Shown here: positions 53,690 through 63,999 of the stretch, one piece after another
Layout of the letters: each line of letters begins with the position of its first letter
Numbering within the stretch: the first letter of the stretch is position 1
From: Marinobacter sp. F4216
Lineage (GTDB): Bacteria; Pseudomonadota; Gammaproteobacteria; Pseudomonadales; Oleiphilaceae
Reading direction: 5' to 3'
NCBI RefSeq assembly: GCF_019931195.1
Contig: NZ_JAIOUO010000006.1
Location: forward strand, 1-64,000
DNA length: 64,000 nt
Position numbers and translations under genes: made by a program
The notes under the pieces: generated by a model
Database searches by the model: none
Told to the model about the DNA's origin: nothing
Seen by the model: only the letters and a program-made list of their open reading frames with translations

Positions 53690-55477
53690 TTGCGCTCATT
53701 TGCCGACCATGACTACCCCGCCAACCACAAGCCCGACTGGAGCCTGATTGCCCGTTTGTGGCCCTACCTGATGGAATACCGGGGCCGTGTGATTCTGGCG
53801 CTTGGCCTGCTGGTGCTCGCCAAAGTGGCGACGGTCGCCACCCCGGTTGCGCTCAAATACATCGTTGATTACCTCGATCAGACCCGGCCTGAGGAACTCC
53901 TGCTGTGGGTTCCCGTTGCACTGGTCGTGGCTTACGGCATGCTCCGGTTCGGCTCCACCCTGTTCGGTGAACTCCGGGATGCGGTTTTCGCCCGGGTCGC
54001 GGAGCGGGCCATGCGGCGGGTCTCCCTGCAGGTGTTCGAGCATTTGCATGAACGGGAGCTGGCCTACCATCTGGACCGGAAAACCGGCGCCCTGGCCCGG
54101 GATATTGAGCGGGGCACCAACGGCATCAGCTTCCTGCTGAGGTTTACCCTGTTCAACATTGTTCCCACCCTGCTGGAAATCCTCATGGTGGCGGCCATCC
54201 TCCTCGTGGTGTTCAGTGCCAGCTACGTGGTGGCCATACTGGTGGCCGTGGTGGTGTATGTGCTGTTTTCCGTCAAAGTGACCGAGTGGCGCACCCGGTT
54301 TGTCCGGGAAGCGAATGACCGGGATAACCAGTCCAACACCCGGGCGGTGGACAGTCTGTTGAACTATGAGACGGTCAAATACTTCAATAACGAAGGCTAC
54401 GAGGCCGAACGCTACGACCGGGATCTGGAGCAATGGGAAAGTGCCCGGCTGAAGAACCGGCTGTCACTGGCGGTTTTGAATACCGGTCAGGCGCTGATCA
54501 TCGGCCTGGCCCTGATCGGCCTGATGGCCATGGCGGTGCGTGAGGTGGCTGCCGGCGAGATCACCCTGGGGGATCTCACCATGATCAATGCCTACCTGAT
54601 TCAGTTGTTTATTCCCCTGAATGCCCTGGGGTTCGTCTACCGGGAAATCCGTCAGGCGCTGGTAAACGTGGAGCGCCTCTTCGGCCTGTTAGCCGATAAA
54701 CCCGCCATTGTGGATGCACCCGGTGCCAAGCCCCTGACGGTGGCCCAGGGGGAACTGGCGTTTGATCGAGTTTTCTTTGCCTACCGTCCGGACCGGGCCA
54801 TTCTGACTGACGTGAACTTCCGGATTCCCGCCGGCCATAAGGTGGCCGTGGTTGGTCCGAGCGGCGCCGGCAAGTCTACCCTCGCCCGCCTGGTGTTCCG
54901 ATTTTTCGATGTAGACCAGGGTAGTATCCGGATCGATGGCCAGGACATCCGGGAGGTGACCCAGGACAGCCTGAGAGCCGCGATCGGGGTGGTACCCCAA
55001 GACACGGTGCTGTTCAACGACACTCTGTATCAGAACCTGGCGTATGGCCGTCCAGACGCCACCGAGGCGGAAGTGTACGAAGCGGCCCGGATGGCCAATC
55101 TGGAAGGGTTTATCCACAGCCTGCCCGACGGCTACGAAACCCGTGTCGGCGAGCGTGGTCTGAAGCTGTCCGGTGGCGAGAAGCAACGGGTTGCCATTGC
55201 CCGGGTGATTCTGAAAAACCCGCCCCTGCTGATTCTGGATGAGGCGACGTCTTCCCTCGATTCCCTGTCCGAACACGCCATTCTGGGGGCTTTGCGAGAA
55301 GTCAGTCGCCAGCGAACCACGCTGGTGATCGCCCACCGTCTGTCAACCATCCGCGACGCCGACACCATCCTTGTTCTGTCCGACGGACGGATCGTTGAAA
55401 GTGGGGATCACCTGTCCCTGCTGGCACTGAATGGCGAATACGCCCGGATGTGGCATCAACAGCACCAGTCGGACTGA
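53690..55477 (+). CDS. ABC transporter, Atm1/HMT1-type half exporter
   Basis: 595 aa from TTG 53690, with AAGGAAG about 6 nt upstream. An N-terminal six-helix domain ends near residue 320; a C-terminal ATPase follows with Walker A GPSGAGKST (about 390), signature LSGGEKQRVAIARVIL and Walker B LLILDEATSSLD. The YETVKYFNNEGYE and REIRQALVNVERLF segments are typical of mitochondrial-Atm1-like exporters, which move glutathione- or metal-linked compounds. A perfect DnaA box (55110-55118) lies within. It is convergent with recD, 7 nt apart. Confidence 0.88.
   Translation: MRSFADHDYPANHKPDWSLIARLWPYLMEYRGRVILALGLLVLAKVATVATPVALKYIVDYLDQTRPEELLLWVPVALVVAYGMLRFGSTLFGELRDAVFARVAERAMRRVSLQVFEHLHERELAYHLDRKTGALARDIERGTNGISFLLRFTLFNIVPTLLEILMVAAILLVVFSASYVVAILVAVVVYVLFSVKVTEWRTRFVREANDRDNQSNTRAVDSLLNYETVKYFNNEGYEAERYDRDLEQWESARLKNRLSLAVLNTGQALIIGLALIGLMAMAVREVAAGEITLGDLTMINAYLIQLFIPLNALGFVYREIRQALVNVERLFGLLADKPAIVDAPGAKPLTVAQGELAFDRVFFAYRPDRAILTDVNFRIPAGHKVAVVGPSGAGKSTLARLVFRFFDVDQGSIRIDGQDIREVTQDSLRAAIGVVPQDTVLFNDTLYQNLAYGRPDATEAEVYEAARMANLEGFIHSLPDGYETRVGERGLKLSGGEKQRVAIARVILKNPPLLILDEATSSLDSLSEHAILGALREVSRQRTTLVIAHRLSTIRDADTILVLSDGRIVESGDHLSLLALNGEYARMWHQQHQSD
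55110..55118 (+). promoter_or_regulatory. Perfect DnaA box inside the ABC exporter gene
   Basis: TTATCCACA in coding sequence (GFIHSLPDG). Confidence 0.3.
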
Positions 55478-55484
55478 GCTTGCG

Positions 55485-57710
55485 TCAGTCCTGCCCCAGT
55501 AACCCGGCCAGGCCAGAGGCCCTGACCACCCGTTGCTGAACACTGTCGCGGAGTACCCGGGGATCGCCGGTAATCAGGCTGAACCAGTGTTTGGCGCGGG
55601 TAATGCCGGTGTACACCAGTTCCCGGGTCATCACCGGGCTGAGCCGGTCCGGCAACACCAGGCAGGTGTGGGTGAACTCCGAGCCCTGGGATTTGTGCAC
55701 GGTCATGGCAAACACCGTTTCGAATTGCTGGAGCCGGCTGGAGGATATCCAGCGGATCTCGCCGGAGCCGTCAGAGGCCGGGAAGGCGACCATCGGCATG
55801 GGTTTGGCGTCCTGGCCCCATGGCACCCGGAAGGTGATGCCCACATCGCCGTTCATAAGGCCCAGATTGTAATCGTTGCCGGTTACCATGACCGGACGGC
55901 CATTGTACCACGGGCCCTCACCGGTTCTGATCAGGCCCTTGCCCGAGAAATGCTCAACCACCAGCTCATTCAGGCCATCCACGCCCCAGGGCCCCTGTCG
56001 TACTGCGCACAGAATCTGAAAATCCGCGAAGGCTTCCAGAACCTGCCGGGCCAGCTGCTCCCAGTCCGAGCGTGGGTTCCGGGCGTTGAGATTATGATCG
56101 TTCATCAACTGAAGATAATGGCCATAGCCTACCGGGGGCCTGACCTCGGTGCCCCGGACCTGGCGGTCTTTACCGGCATTCTGAAAACACTCGGGACTGC
56201 CCGTAACCGCGTGATTGGCGATCAGCTGTTGCAGATCTCCAGGCAGTTTTACCGGCGTATCCGGGCCCAGCCAGGCGAGATCGTTGAACGACTTGTCACG
56301 ACACTTGTGCAGCAAGTCGTCACTCAACGCGCTGTTGTTCACCGCGTCGGCCAGCGCCTTGATGCCACTGTTTTCCTCGAACCGGTAACTCCTGCGCAGC
56401 ATGGCAACCGCCTGGTCCAGGCCCCGTCCATCCCCCTGCTGCAGATCCTCCGGTAACTCGTAGCCCGTTACCTCCCTGAGCCACTGGGCTGTCTCCGCGC
56501 TGTAGTGGCCCTCGAAAGCGCGCTGGCACAGTTCCCCCAACACCGCACCGGCATCCACCGACGCCAGCTGATCTTTATCCCCCAGCAGGATCAGTTGGGC
56601 GTGTTCGGGCAGAGCGTCAAACACCGACGCCATCATATCCACATCCACCATGGAGGCTTCGTCGATCACCAGAATATCCGCTATCAGCGGATTCTCCCGA
56701 TCATGACGAAAGCGGCGGGAGTCAGGCCGGCTGCCGAGCAATCGATGCAGGGTAGTGACCCTGGTGGGAATATCATCCTTTTGCAGGGAGCCGGATAGTT
56801 CATCCCACGGCAGCTCCTCGACCGCTTTACTGATCGACTCATTCAGCCGCGCCGCCGCCTTACCGGTGGGGGCTGCCAGGCGAATCCGGAACACCCGGCA
56901 AGCCTGCCCATTGTTGACCCTGGCACCTGCGATCGCCTGAAGGGCTGCCAGGAGCTTCACGACCGTGGTGGTTTTGCCGGTACCCGGGCCACCGGTAATC
57001 ACCGCAAACCGGTTTCTGGCCGCCAGGGCACAGGCCAGCTTCTGATAGTTCACCCCGCCGTCGGGATTCTGCCTGAACAGCCGAGACAGGGTTGTCGCGA
57101 GCATTCTGGCAGGTTCCGAATTGACGTCCGTGAGCTCGGTGGGGGCGGATAACCGGGCGTTGATCCCTTCGGCAATCTGCTGCTCGCAACGCCATAAACG
57201 GCGAAGGTAGAGCTTGGTTCCCGACAAGATCAATGGTGTAGTCAGTGAGCCATTACTTACGGTAGAAGATCCATTCAGAGCGGCCATGCAGGTTTCCACC
57301 GACAGCTCGCTGAGGATGTCCTCCGGCATCAGACAGGCTTCAGCGCCGTCGGTTCGGTGGCCGTCTTCCGGCGGTAGTGGCAGGGTGCTTCGGGGGGCGC
57401 TCAGCAGGGCATGCAGGTCGATACACACATGCCCGCGACCGACCTGGTGGGATACCAGTGCGGCCAGCAGAATGACGATGGGATCCAGCGGTTCCCCCTG
57501 CTCCGTGGATGACTGCCGGAGAAACCGGGCGAACTCCACATCCAGTGGTTGCAGCCAGTCATTTCCTCGCCATTGCGCCAGCAGGCCCATCATGGCCTCT
57601 GAGTCCCCCAGGAGGGTCTGTGGTTCGGACTGCTCTGGTGCAGAGGTGTCGGGACTGTCGGTGTCCAGATCGAGCGCAAACTGCAGATCAGACGGTCGCT
57701 TCGGGCTCAT
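55485..57710 (-). CDS. recD: Exodeoxyribonuclease V alpha subunit RecD
   Basis: 741 aa. Walker A TGGPGTGKTTTVVKLLAAL near residue 240, VIDEASMVDVDMMA, and the C-terminal TVHKSQGSEFTHTCLVLP helicase motif. RecD is the 5'-to-3' motor of RecBCD and controls the nuclease and Chi response. Its ATG overlaps the recB stop (ATGA at 57707-57710), so the two are translationally coupled. Confidence 0.95.
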   Translation of the reverse strand: MSPKRPSDLQFALDLDTDSPDTSAPEQSEPQTLLGDSEAMMGLLAQWRGNDWLQPLDVEFARFLRQSSTEQGEPLDPIVILLAALVSHQVGRGHVCIDLHALLSAPRSTLPLPPEDGHRTDGAEACLMPEDILSELSVETCMAALNGSSTVSNGSLTTPLILSGTKLYLRRLWRCEQQIAEGINARLSAPTELTDVNSEPARMLATTLSRLFRQNPDGGVNYQKLACALAARNRFAVITGGPGTGKTTTVVKLLAALQAIAGARVNNGQACRVFRIRLAAPTGKAAARLNESISKAVEELPWDELSGSLQKDDIPTRVTTLHRLLGSRPDSRRFRHDRENPLIADILVIDEASMVDVDMMASVFDALPEHAQLILLGDKDQLASVDAGAVLGELCQRAFEGHYSAETAQWLREVTGYELPEDLQQGDGRGLDQAVAMLRRSYRFEENSGIKALADAVNNSALSDDLLHKCRDKSFNDLAWLGPDTPVKLPGDLQQLIANHAVTGSPECFQNAGKDRQVRGTEVRPPVGYGHYLQLMNDHNLNARNPRSDWEQLARQVLEAFADFQILCAVRQGPWGVDGLNELVVEHFSGKGLIRTGEGPWYNGRPVMVTGNDYNLGLMNGDVGITFRVPWGQDAKPMPMVAFPASDGSGEIRWISSSRLQQFETVFAMTVHKSQGSEFTHTCLVLPDRLSPVMTRELVYTGITRAKHWFSLITGDPRVLRDSVQQRVVRASGLAGLLGQD

Positions 57711-60700
57711 GCGGCCACCTCCCCTTTTCTTGTCCCGCCATCGAACAGGGTATCCAACGCTTCGATCAGTTGTCTTGGTGGCTTATCCACAAAGGCGCCC
57801 GAGGTCGGTCCCCGGTATCCCCGCAGGAACAGGTAAACCGCGCCTCCCATATGCTCGTCGTAGCTGTAGTCTTTCAATCGGTCCTTCAGCAACCGGTGCA
57901 GGGCCAGCAGGTACAGCAGGTATTGCAGGTCGTAACGCTTGTCGAGAATGGCCTGGCCCATGGCCTGCTGGGTATAGGCGTTGTCGTCCTCACCCAGATG
58001 GTTGGATTTGTAATCCAGCACGTAATACCGCCCCTCGTGTTCAAACACCAGATCAATAAATCCCTTCACCATGCCGTTAAACCGGTTCTCTTCCGCCCGT
58101 GGGCGGTCGGCACCGTCCAGGGTGTTCTCGGTGGCAAGTTGGTCCAGGCGCCTGATCGAGACGTTCCGGCTTTCAAACCAGAACTCCAGTTCCGGCCGCA
58201 CCGTGCCCAGATCCGTCAGGGCGGCCCGGGTATCGGTGGTGCGATCGAGTGGCAGGGGCGTCTGGATCAGCTCCAGCATCCATTGGCTCAGGGAGTCGGC
58301 CCATTCACCCCAGCCCCGGGTGGTACAGCGACGGGTCACGTACTGACGAAAGTTTTCCGGATCACGCGCCACAACGGCAAAACCCTGTTCGCAGCACCAT
58401 TCCAAAAGTTCGTGCAGAAAGGTCCCGGCTCCGGCTCCCCGGGGAAAGTGGTGCTGGCTGTAGGTGGAGATCGCCGGTTGAGCATCGACATTATCTATCT
58501 TGCCTTCTTCACGCAGGTTCTGGCTCTCCGCATCTTCCATCTCGCCACCAAACACCACGCCACTGCCGGACAGGCCGGTGTATTCGATAGTGGAATAACT
58601 GGCAATCCACCAGTCTTCCCGCGCCTCGCGCAGGGACTCCAGCGCGGGGCCCAGGGCATCCGGCGCCTGCTCGGTGTATTCCCCGTGGCTGGGTTCCGGT
58701 AACGGCATCAACTGGATGGCGGGCTCAGGTTGAACCAGGGGTTCGAGGCACTGTGCGAGCGTCTGATCCTTGTTGTTATCGCCACCGATCAGGTACCCCA
58801 GGCCACTGTCGGTCCAGTCCTTGATGGCTGCCACACCCACCCAGGTTGCATGGCGGGCACGGGTCAGGGCCACGTAGAGCTTGCGGATGTCTTCCCCCAG
58901 CCGTTCCCGGTTGGCCCTGGCCAGAAGTTCGGCAGACGGATCAAAGGCCGTCACCAGTGTGCCCTGCTCGTCGTGAAAACGAACATAGGCCCGGCTGCCA
59001 CTTTCTGCCCGGAAGGCGGTGCCGAACGGCAGGAATACCAGTGGGTACTCGAGGCCCTTGGATTTGTGCACGGTGATGACCTTCACCAGGCCCGCATCGC
59101 TTTCCAGTCGCAGGCTCCGGTGCTCGTCCTCTTCGTCGGCCGCTCGCAGGATCTGGGTGTAGTGATGCACCAGGGCGTGCTCGCCGTCCATCTGCAGGCT
59201 GTCTTGTTGCAGCAGCTCGGCGATGTGCAGAATGTCGGTAAGTCTTCGCTCACCGTCGGCCCGCTGCAGGAGCTGGGCGGGCACCTCGAAGTCCATGAGC
59301 AGGCTACGGAGCATGGGCAGGACACCCTGGGTCTGCCACTGGTGATGGTATTGCTCGAACCGCTTGATTTCCCGTTCCAGAGCGACTTCATCGGTAAGCA
59401 GCCGGTCCAGGTCCTGCCAGGAGCGCGCGAGGGTTGGTGTGGCCAGGGCGGCACGGGCCAGAGACAGTTGCCCGGGCTCGGCAACTGCCTTGAGCCAGCA
59501 CAGAACTTCCTGGGCTTCCCTGGACCGCAGGACCGAATCCCGGTCGGACAGGTACACGCTCTTGATTCGCCGACGACCCAGGGCGTCACGAACCGCCGCG
59601 GCTTCGTTGCGGTTATTGACCAGGATGGCAATGTCCTGTGGCTTGACCGGTTCCAGATCCTCGGGATCCTCATGCAGGGCAAATCCGGCCCGCCCCACTT
59701 GCCCCAGGCTCAGCACGCGTGCCACTTCACTGGCACAGGTCTCGGCAACCAGATCGGTGGCTCGTCCCTTGGCCAGAGGCTTGGGAGCACCGTTTTTGTC
59801 TTCCTCGTCACTGTCGAGCGTCCAGAAGCTCAGGCTGGGCTGGGCCTCGCCATCAATGCACCACTGCCGCTTGGTGCCCTGTGCGTCGACGCCCTGAAAC
59901 GGCAGCGGCGTGGTGTCGCCCCTGCCGAACAGGAACGCACCGTCGGAACGGTTCTGATCGGCGTAGTCGAAAACCCGGTTGACCGCCGCCACCATGGCTT
60001 CGGAGGACCGGAAGTTACGCCCCAGGGTCCAGGTTCGCTCCTGAACGCCCTGGCGCGCTTCCAGATAGGTATAGATATCCGCCCCACGGAAACCGTAAAT
60101 CGCTTGTTTCGGGTCACCGATCATCAGCAGGCAGGTGTCGGCGTCGTTGTCCTCGACCCGATAGATCCGGTTGAAGATCCGGTACTGGGTCGGGTCGGTA
60201 TCCTGGAACTCATCAATCAAGGCCACCGGGAACTGCCGGCGAATGGTAGCCGCCAACTGATCGCCCCGGGGGCCATGCAGGGCGGTGTCGAGCCGGGTGA
60301 GCAGGTCATCAAAGCCCATTTCGGAACGTTTCTGTTTTTCCGATTCCAGCCGATCGGCGACCCAGACACTGGCGTGTTTGAGAATATCCGACCGGGCACT
60401 GCCGGAATCCCGGGCAAAGTCCTTCAGCTCGGCGATGGCATCGAAGGCGGGATGTTCCGGGACCGGTCCTTCGCCCTTCAGAGCGCCGGCCAACCCGTCC
60501 GGGGTCTGATTGGTGAAACCGGCGGACTCGATTTTATCGGGCAGCGCGTCCCCGGATTCGGCCCAACCGGTGAGCAGCCCCCAGGCCTTGACCATGGCAT
60601 TCTTGCTGGCCCCGTGCAGACGTTTGCCCTTATTCAGGTCGTCCAGTAGCTGCACTACCTCTGCCTGCCACTGCTGCCAGGGCAGAGCTTTCAGTTCCCG

Positions 60701-61435
60701 GGACCGTTCGCGCCGTTGCCGGACCAGCCGATCAATGGCCTCGCCCGGGTTGCCGGCGGGTGCTGGCAGCTTGTTCGCGTCCGATAACAGTCCCCGGATC
60801 GACTGCCTGAGGTCTTGCGGGGTTTTCCAGTGCCGCAGGGCTTCGTCCATCAGGCCGGTGTCCAGCGGGTAAATGAATGTTCGCCAGTAATCCCGAACCA
60901 CATCGTCCAGCAATTCACCCTGGTCGGTTTCCAGGGTCAGCTTGAACAGGCTGCCACTGTCAAAGGCGTGTTCGCTCAGCATCCGGTTACACCATCCATG
61001 GATCGTGGACACCGCGGCCTCGTCCATCCATTCCGCCGCCAGTAACAGTTTCTTTCGGCATTCCGGCCAGGTGTCCGGGTCGGGATAGCTGTTGTCCCGA
61101 AGCTGGTACAGCAGCCTGGTTTCCGCGGTCGGTTCCTGAACCTCACCGGCGTCGGAAAACACCTCGGCGGCCTGGGTCAGCCGAGCCCGGATACGGTCCC
61201 GCAGTTCCTTGGTGGCGGCGTCGGTAAAGGTCACCACCAGCAGGTTCGGCGGCAGTATGCCGCTGGCCAGCGGGTTGCCGGCTGCCTGGCCGTGCCCCAG
61301 TACCAGGCGTACGTAGAGGATGGCGATGGTAAAGGTTTTGCCGGTACCGGCACTGGCCTCAATCAAGGTACTGCCGTTCAGGGGCAGGGTCAGGGGATCG
61401 AGGTTCGGACTCGTCTGGTTTGTCTCTGTGCTCAT
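57707..61435 (-). CDS. recB: Exodeoxyribonuclease V beta subunit RecB
   Basis: 1242 aa from ATG 61435 (MSTETNQTSPNLDPLTLPLN), with GGGGAAGG just upstream; the longer frame to 61471 lies inside recC. Helicase Walker A IEASAGTGKTFT (25-36), later helicase motifs (LIDEFQDTDPTQYRIF, VHKSKGLEYPLVFLPF), and the C-terminal nuclease GMVKGFIDLVFEHEGRYYVL with catalytic DYKSN near residue 1138. RecB is the 3'-to-5' motor and nuclease. ATG overlaps the recC stop by 4 nt. A perfect DnaA box lies at 57783-57791. Confidence 0.97.
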   Translation of the reverse strand: MSTETNQTSPNLDPLTLPLNGSTLIEASAGTGKTFTIAILYVRLVLGHGQAAGNPLASGILPPNLLVVTFTDAATKELRDRIRARLTQAAEVFSDAGEVQEPTAETRLLYQLRDNSYPDPDTWPECRKKLLLAAEWMDEAAVSTIHGWCNRMLSEHAFDSGSLFKLTLETDQGELLDDVVRDYWRTFIYPLDTGLMDEALRHWKTPQDLRQSIRGLLSDANKLPAPAGNPGEAIDRLVRQRRERSRELKALPWQQWQAEVVQLLDDLNKGKRLHGASKNAMVKAWGLLTGWAESGDALPDKIESAGFTNQTPDGLAGALKGEGPVPEHPAFDAIAELKDFARDSGSARSDILKHASVWVADRLESEKQKRSEMGFDDLLTRLDTALHGPRGDQLAATIRRQFPVALIDEFQDTDPTQYRIFNRIYRVEDNDADTCLLMIGDPKQAIYGFRGADIYTYLEARQGVQERTWTLGRNFRSSEAMVAAVNRVFDYADQNRSDGAFLFGRGDTTPLPFQGVDAQGTKRQWCIDGEAQPSLSFWTLDSDEEDKNGAPKPLAKGRATDLVAETCASEVARVLSLGQVGRAGFALHEDPEDLEPVKPQDIAILVNNRNEAAAVRDALGRRRIKSVYLSDRDSVLRSREAQEVLCWLKAVAEPGQLSLARAALATPTLARSWQDLDRLLTDEVALEREIKRFEQYHHQWQTQGVLPMLRSLLMDFEVPAQLLQRADGERRLTDILHIAELLQQDSLQMDGEHALVHHYTQILRAADEEDEHRSLRLESDAGLVKVITVHKSKGLEYPLVFLPFGTAFRAESGSRAYVRFHDEQGTLVTAFDPSAELLARANRERLGEDIRKLYVALTRARHATWVGVAAIKDWTDSGLGYLIGGDNNKDQTLAQCLEPLVQPEPAIQLMPLPEPSHGEYTEQAPDALGPALESLREAREDWWIASYSTIEYTGLSGSGVVFGGEMEDAESQNLREEGKIDNVDAQPAISTYSQHHFPRGAGAGTFLHELLEWCCEQGFAVVARDPENFRQYVTRRCTTRGWGEWADSLSQWMLELIQTPLPLDRTTDTRAALTDLGTVRPELEFWFESRNVSIRRLDQLATENTLDGADRPRAEENRFNGMVKGFIDLVFEHEGRYYVLDYKSNHLGEDDNAYTQQAMGQAILDKRYDLQYLLYLLALHRLLKDRLKDYSYDEHMGGAVYLFLRGYRGPTSGAFVDKPPRQLIEALDTLFDGGTRKGEVAA
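57783..57791 (+). promoter_or_regulatory. Perfect DnaA box inside recB
   Basis: TTATCCACA near the recB 3' end (encodes FVDKPP on the minus strand). Confidence 0.3.
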
Positions 61436-63999
61436 GCCTTCCCCTTGCTGGATTTCTTGGCGTGTTCCCACAGCGGCATATACAGGGCCCTGGCCAGGGG
61501 CTCGAATTCACTGCTGTCGAGAATGGCGTCGGGGTGATCAAAGCTGGTCGCCAGGTATCCCCTGTCCCGCTCAAGGGCATTGAGGTAGGCCACTTCTGCC
61601 TCGGACCGGGCGCGCTCAGGATCTTCTTTCTGCAACCAGGGAATCCAGGCAAAGGCGGTTTCGGCGTGCACTGGCAAAGCCCGGGTGGTGGCCGCCATCC
61701 AGGCCGAGATCAGGGCCTGGAAATGGCGCCGGGCGGTCTCAGGCGGTAACGGCTCGAACCGGAAACTGTTGTTTTCTTCCTTGCCGAGGATGCGGGTTTC
61801 GAACGGCCGGTCTGACAGCTGGCCGGCCAGGTGAATCACCCAGTCTTTCAGCAGGTTGGGGTACCGGATTTTGCCCGTTCTCCCGGCACCGGAAAGAAGA
61901 CTGGAACCGGCGATCACCAGACGACACCGCTGGCCGTGTTCGTTTTGCCGCAGGTCGGCAATCAGGTCAGCAATCTCCACTTCCGCCTTCACCCCGCCTT
62001 CGTCGTTCTCAAAGGTGCTGGTGAATTCCTCCGGTTCGGCCAGCACCGCAGGCCAGTTGGCCAGTTCCCGTTGATAGCGATCGAACAGATTGGGCAGGCG
62101 AGGCTTCAATTCACTGCGCAGCCGGTGTTCGGTTACCCCCATACCCAGGTCGCCGCGCCGGGCCATCCGCGCCAGGGCCTGTTCCAGCCGGGCGTCCAGT
62201 TCTTCATGGCAGCCGGCTTTCAGCACCGCTTGCTGGATCAGTTCGTTGTCCAGTCGCCAGCGGTCCAGACCGGTCAGGTCAAAGGCTTCGTTGTCGGTGT
62301 CTTCCTCGGCCACTTCGTCGAAAAACACCTGCAGCCGCCGCTGGTAGAAGGTCTCTATCGGCCGTTTCAGGAAGTTGGCCAGATCGTTCAGGCTGATGGC
62401 CTCTTCTGGCTTCTGGTAAGGCAGGGGGCCCGACGTGTCAGGACGGTTCTGCACACCGTGGGCGGTGCGCCACTCCCGCTCATAGGTAAACAGATTGCCC
62501 GCCTGCAGAATCGCCGTGAGGGAGCTGACAGGCTTCTCCTCGTGCCCACCCTGTTCATTGGCCAGCGGGAAATACGCCCGGCTGAAGGGTTGCAGAGGGT
62601 GTTGGGTGGTCAGCGCCCGGGTCACGGATGTCCCGGTTTCCCCTGCCGGGTGCCAAAGGGCGTCGATGTGGTCCCGCAGCTGGCTGACCAGCACCGAGGG
62701 CGGACGTTCGGAATCGTCCCGGATACTGCGCCCTACCCAGCTGACGTACAGCTGTTCACGGGCCGACAGCAGCGCCTCCAGGAACAGGTAACGGTCGTCT
62801 TCCCGTCGGGAGCGATCGCCCGGGCGATAGTCGTTGGCCATCAGGTCAAAATCCACCGGCGGCCGGGAGCGAGGGTAATCGCCATCGTTCATCCCCAGCA
62901 GGCACACGTGGCGGAAGGGGATCGCACGCATCGGCATGAGGGTGGCGAAGTTGACTTTGCCGGCCAGGAAACGCTGATTCAGGCCGCCTTCATCCAGACC
63001 CGCGAGCAGCACATCCCGGACAATATCCAGTGGCAGAGGTTCTGCCGTTAGCCCGGCGGCAGCGGTATCGTCGAGCCACTGTTCGACCTGTCGGCGAAAA
63101 CGGTTCAGCAGCAGCAGATCGTGCCCTTCCGCTTCCTGGAAAAAAGTTTCCAGCATAGCCGAGACCTGCTGCTCCCACGCTGCTGCTGAGCGGTCTTCCT
63201 GAAGGGCCGACCAGAGGCTTTCCAGGCATCCGAGAAACTCCGCCAGACGACCGGCCACGGCCGCTTGCAGGCCAGCCACTTCGCCGTAGGGTTCGATACC
63301 GGCCCAGGCTTCATCGTCACCCATACCATAGCCCAGCAGCATGGCCCGCAATCCGGACTGCCAGGTATTGCGTTCCAACTCTGCTGGCAGATCCAGGCTG
63401 GCGCGATGCTGCCCGTGCAGGCCCCAGCGGATGTTGGCACCTTCCACCCAGCGCCGGACCAGGGGAATCTCGGCTTCCTCGATCCGGAAGCGGGTTCGGA
63501 TGCAGGGCACTTCCAGCAGGCTCAGGATCTCGCTGACACCGAAGCGACTGCGGGGCAGAGACAGCAGCGTTTCCAGCGCGATCAGCACCGGATCATGGTG
63601 GCGCTGGCCCTGATCCGAGATGGTGAACGGGATGTGTCGTCGGCTGCCGGGCTGATAGCGGCCGAAGACCGCCTGGATGTGCGGTGCGTAGACGTTGATG
63701 TCCGGCACCATCACCATCACATCCCGCGGGCGCAGGCGCGGGTCGGCATTGAACTCGGCCAGCAGCTGATCATGCAGGATTTCCACTTCCCGTTGCGGGC
63801 TGTGGGCGTCATGGAATCTCAGGGAGCGGTCCCGGGCCGGATCCAGCCGTCGATGTTCCGCGCGGATGTCCGGCAGGGGCGTCAGGTTATAGATGTCGTT
63901 CTGCAGCTGGTGCAGGATCCGGGGGCTCTGCGGATCCCCGTGGGCCGAGAAAATGTCGATTTTCTGGTCCGGCGTCTCCAGCTGACCCCGGTATTCTTC
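61432..63999 (-). CDS. recC: Exodeoxyribonuclease V gamma subunit RecC (N-terminus outside window)
   Basis: 855 residues are visible and the frame is open to the window edge, so the N-terminal part (about 250-300 aa in relatives) lies beyond base 64000. FHDAHSPQREVEILHDQLL and RDVMVMVPDINVYAPHIQAV are RecC signatures, as are FRHVCLLGMNDGDYPR and the C-terminal nuclease-like fold. RecC recognises Chi and holds the RecB and RecD motors together. No ptr gene lies between recC and recB, and the two overlap by ATGA, which differs from the E. coli layout. Confidence 0.95.
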   Translation of the reverse strand, partial: EEYRGQLETPDQKIDIFSAHGDPQSPRILHQLQNDIYNLTPLPDIRAEHRRLDPARDRSLRFHDAHSPQREVEILHDQLLAEFNADPRLRPRDVMVMVPDINVYAPHIQAVFGRYQPGSRRHIPFTISDQGQRHHDPVLIALETLLSLPRSRFGVSEILSLLEVPCIRTRFRIEEAEIPLVRRWVEGANIRWGLHGQHRASLDLPAELERNTWQSGLRAMLLGYGMGDDEAWAGIEPYGEVAGLQAAVAGRLAEFLGCLESLWSALQEDRSAAAWEQQVSAMLETFFQEAEGHDLLLLNRFRRQVEQWLDDTAAAGLTAEPLPLDIVRDVLLAGLDEGGLNQRFLAGKVNFATLMPMRAIPFRHVCLLGMNDGDYPRSRPPVDFDLMANDYRPGDRSRREDDRYLFLEALLSAREQLYVSWVGRSIRDDSERPPSVLVSQLRDHIDALWHPAGETGTSVTRALTTQHPLQPFSRAYFPLANEQGGHEEKPVSSLTAILQAGNLFTYEREWRTAHGVQNRPDTSGPLPYQKPEEAISLNDLANFLKRPIETFYQRRLQVFFDEVAEEDTDNEAFDLTGLDRWRLDNELIQQAVLKAGCHEELDARLEQALARMARRGDLGMGVTEHRLRSELKPRLPNLFDRYQRELANWPAVLAEPEEFTSTFENDEGGVKAEVEIADLIADLRQNEHGQRCRLVIAGSSLLSGAGRTGKIRYPNLLKDWVIHLAGQLSDRPFETRILGKEENNSFRFEPLPPETARRHFQALISAWMAATTRALPVHAETAFAWIPWLQKEDPERARSEAEVAYLNALERDRGYLATSFDHPDAILDSSEFEPLARALYMPLWEHAKKSSKGKA

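Noticed and set aside
57214..60649. Long plus-strand ORFs (up to 639 codons) opposite recB and recD
   Set aside because: They are shadows of recB/recD: no domain features, no ribosome-binding sites, and the opposite strand carries complete recB and recD with all motifs.
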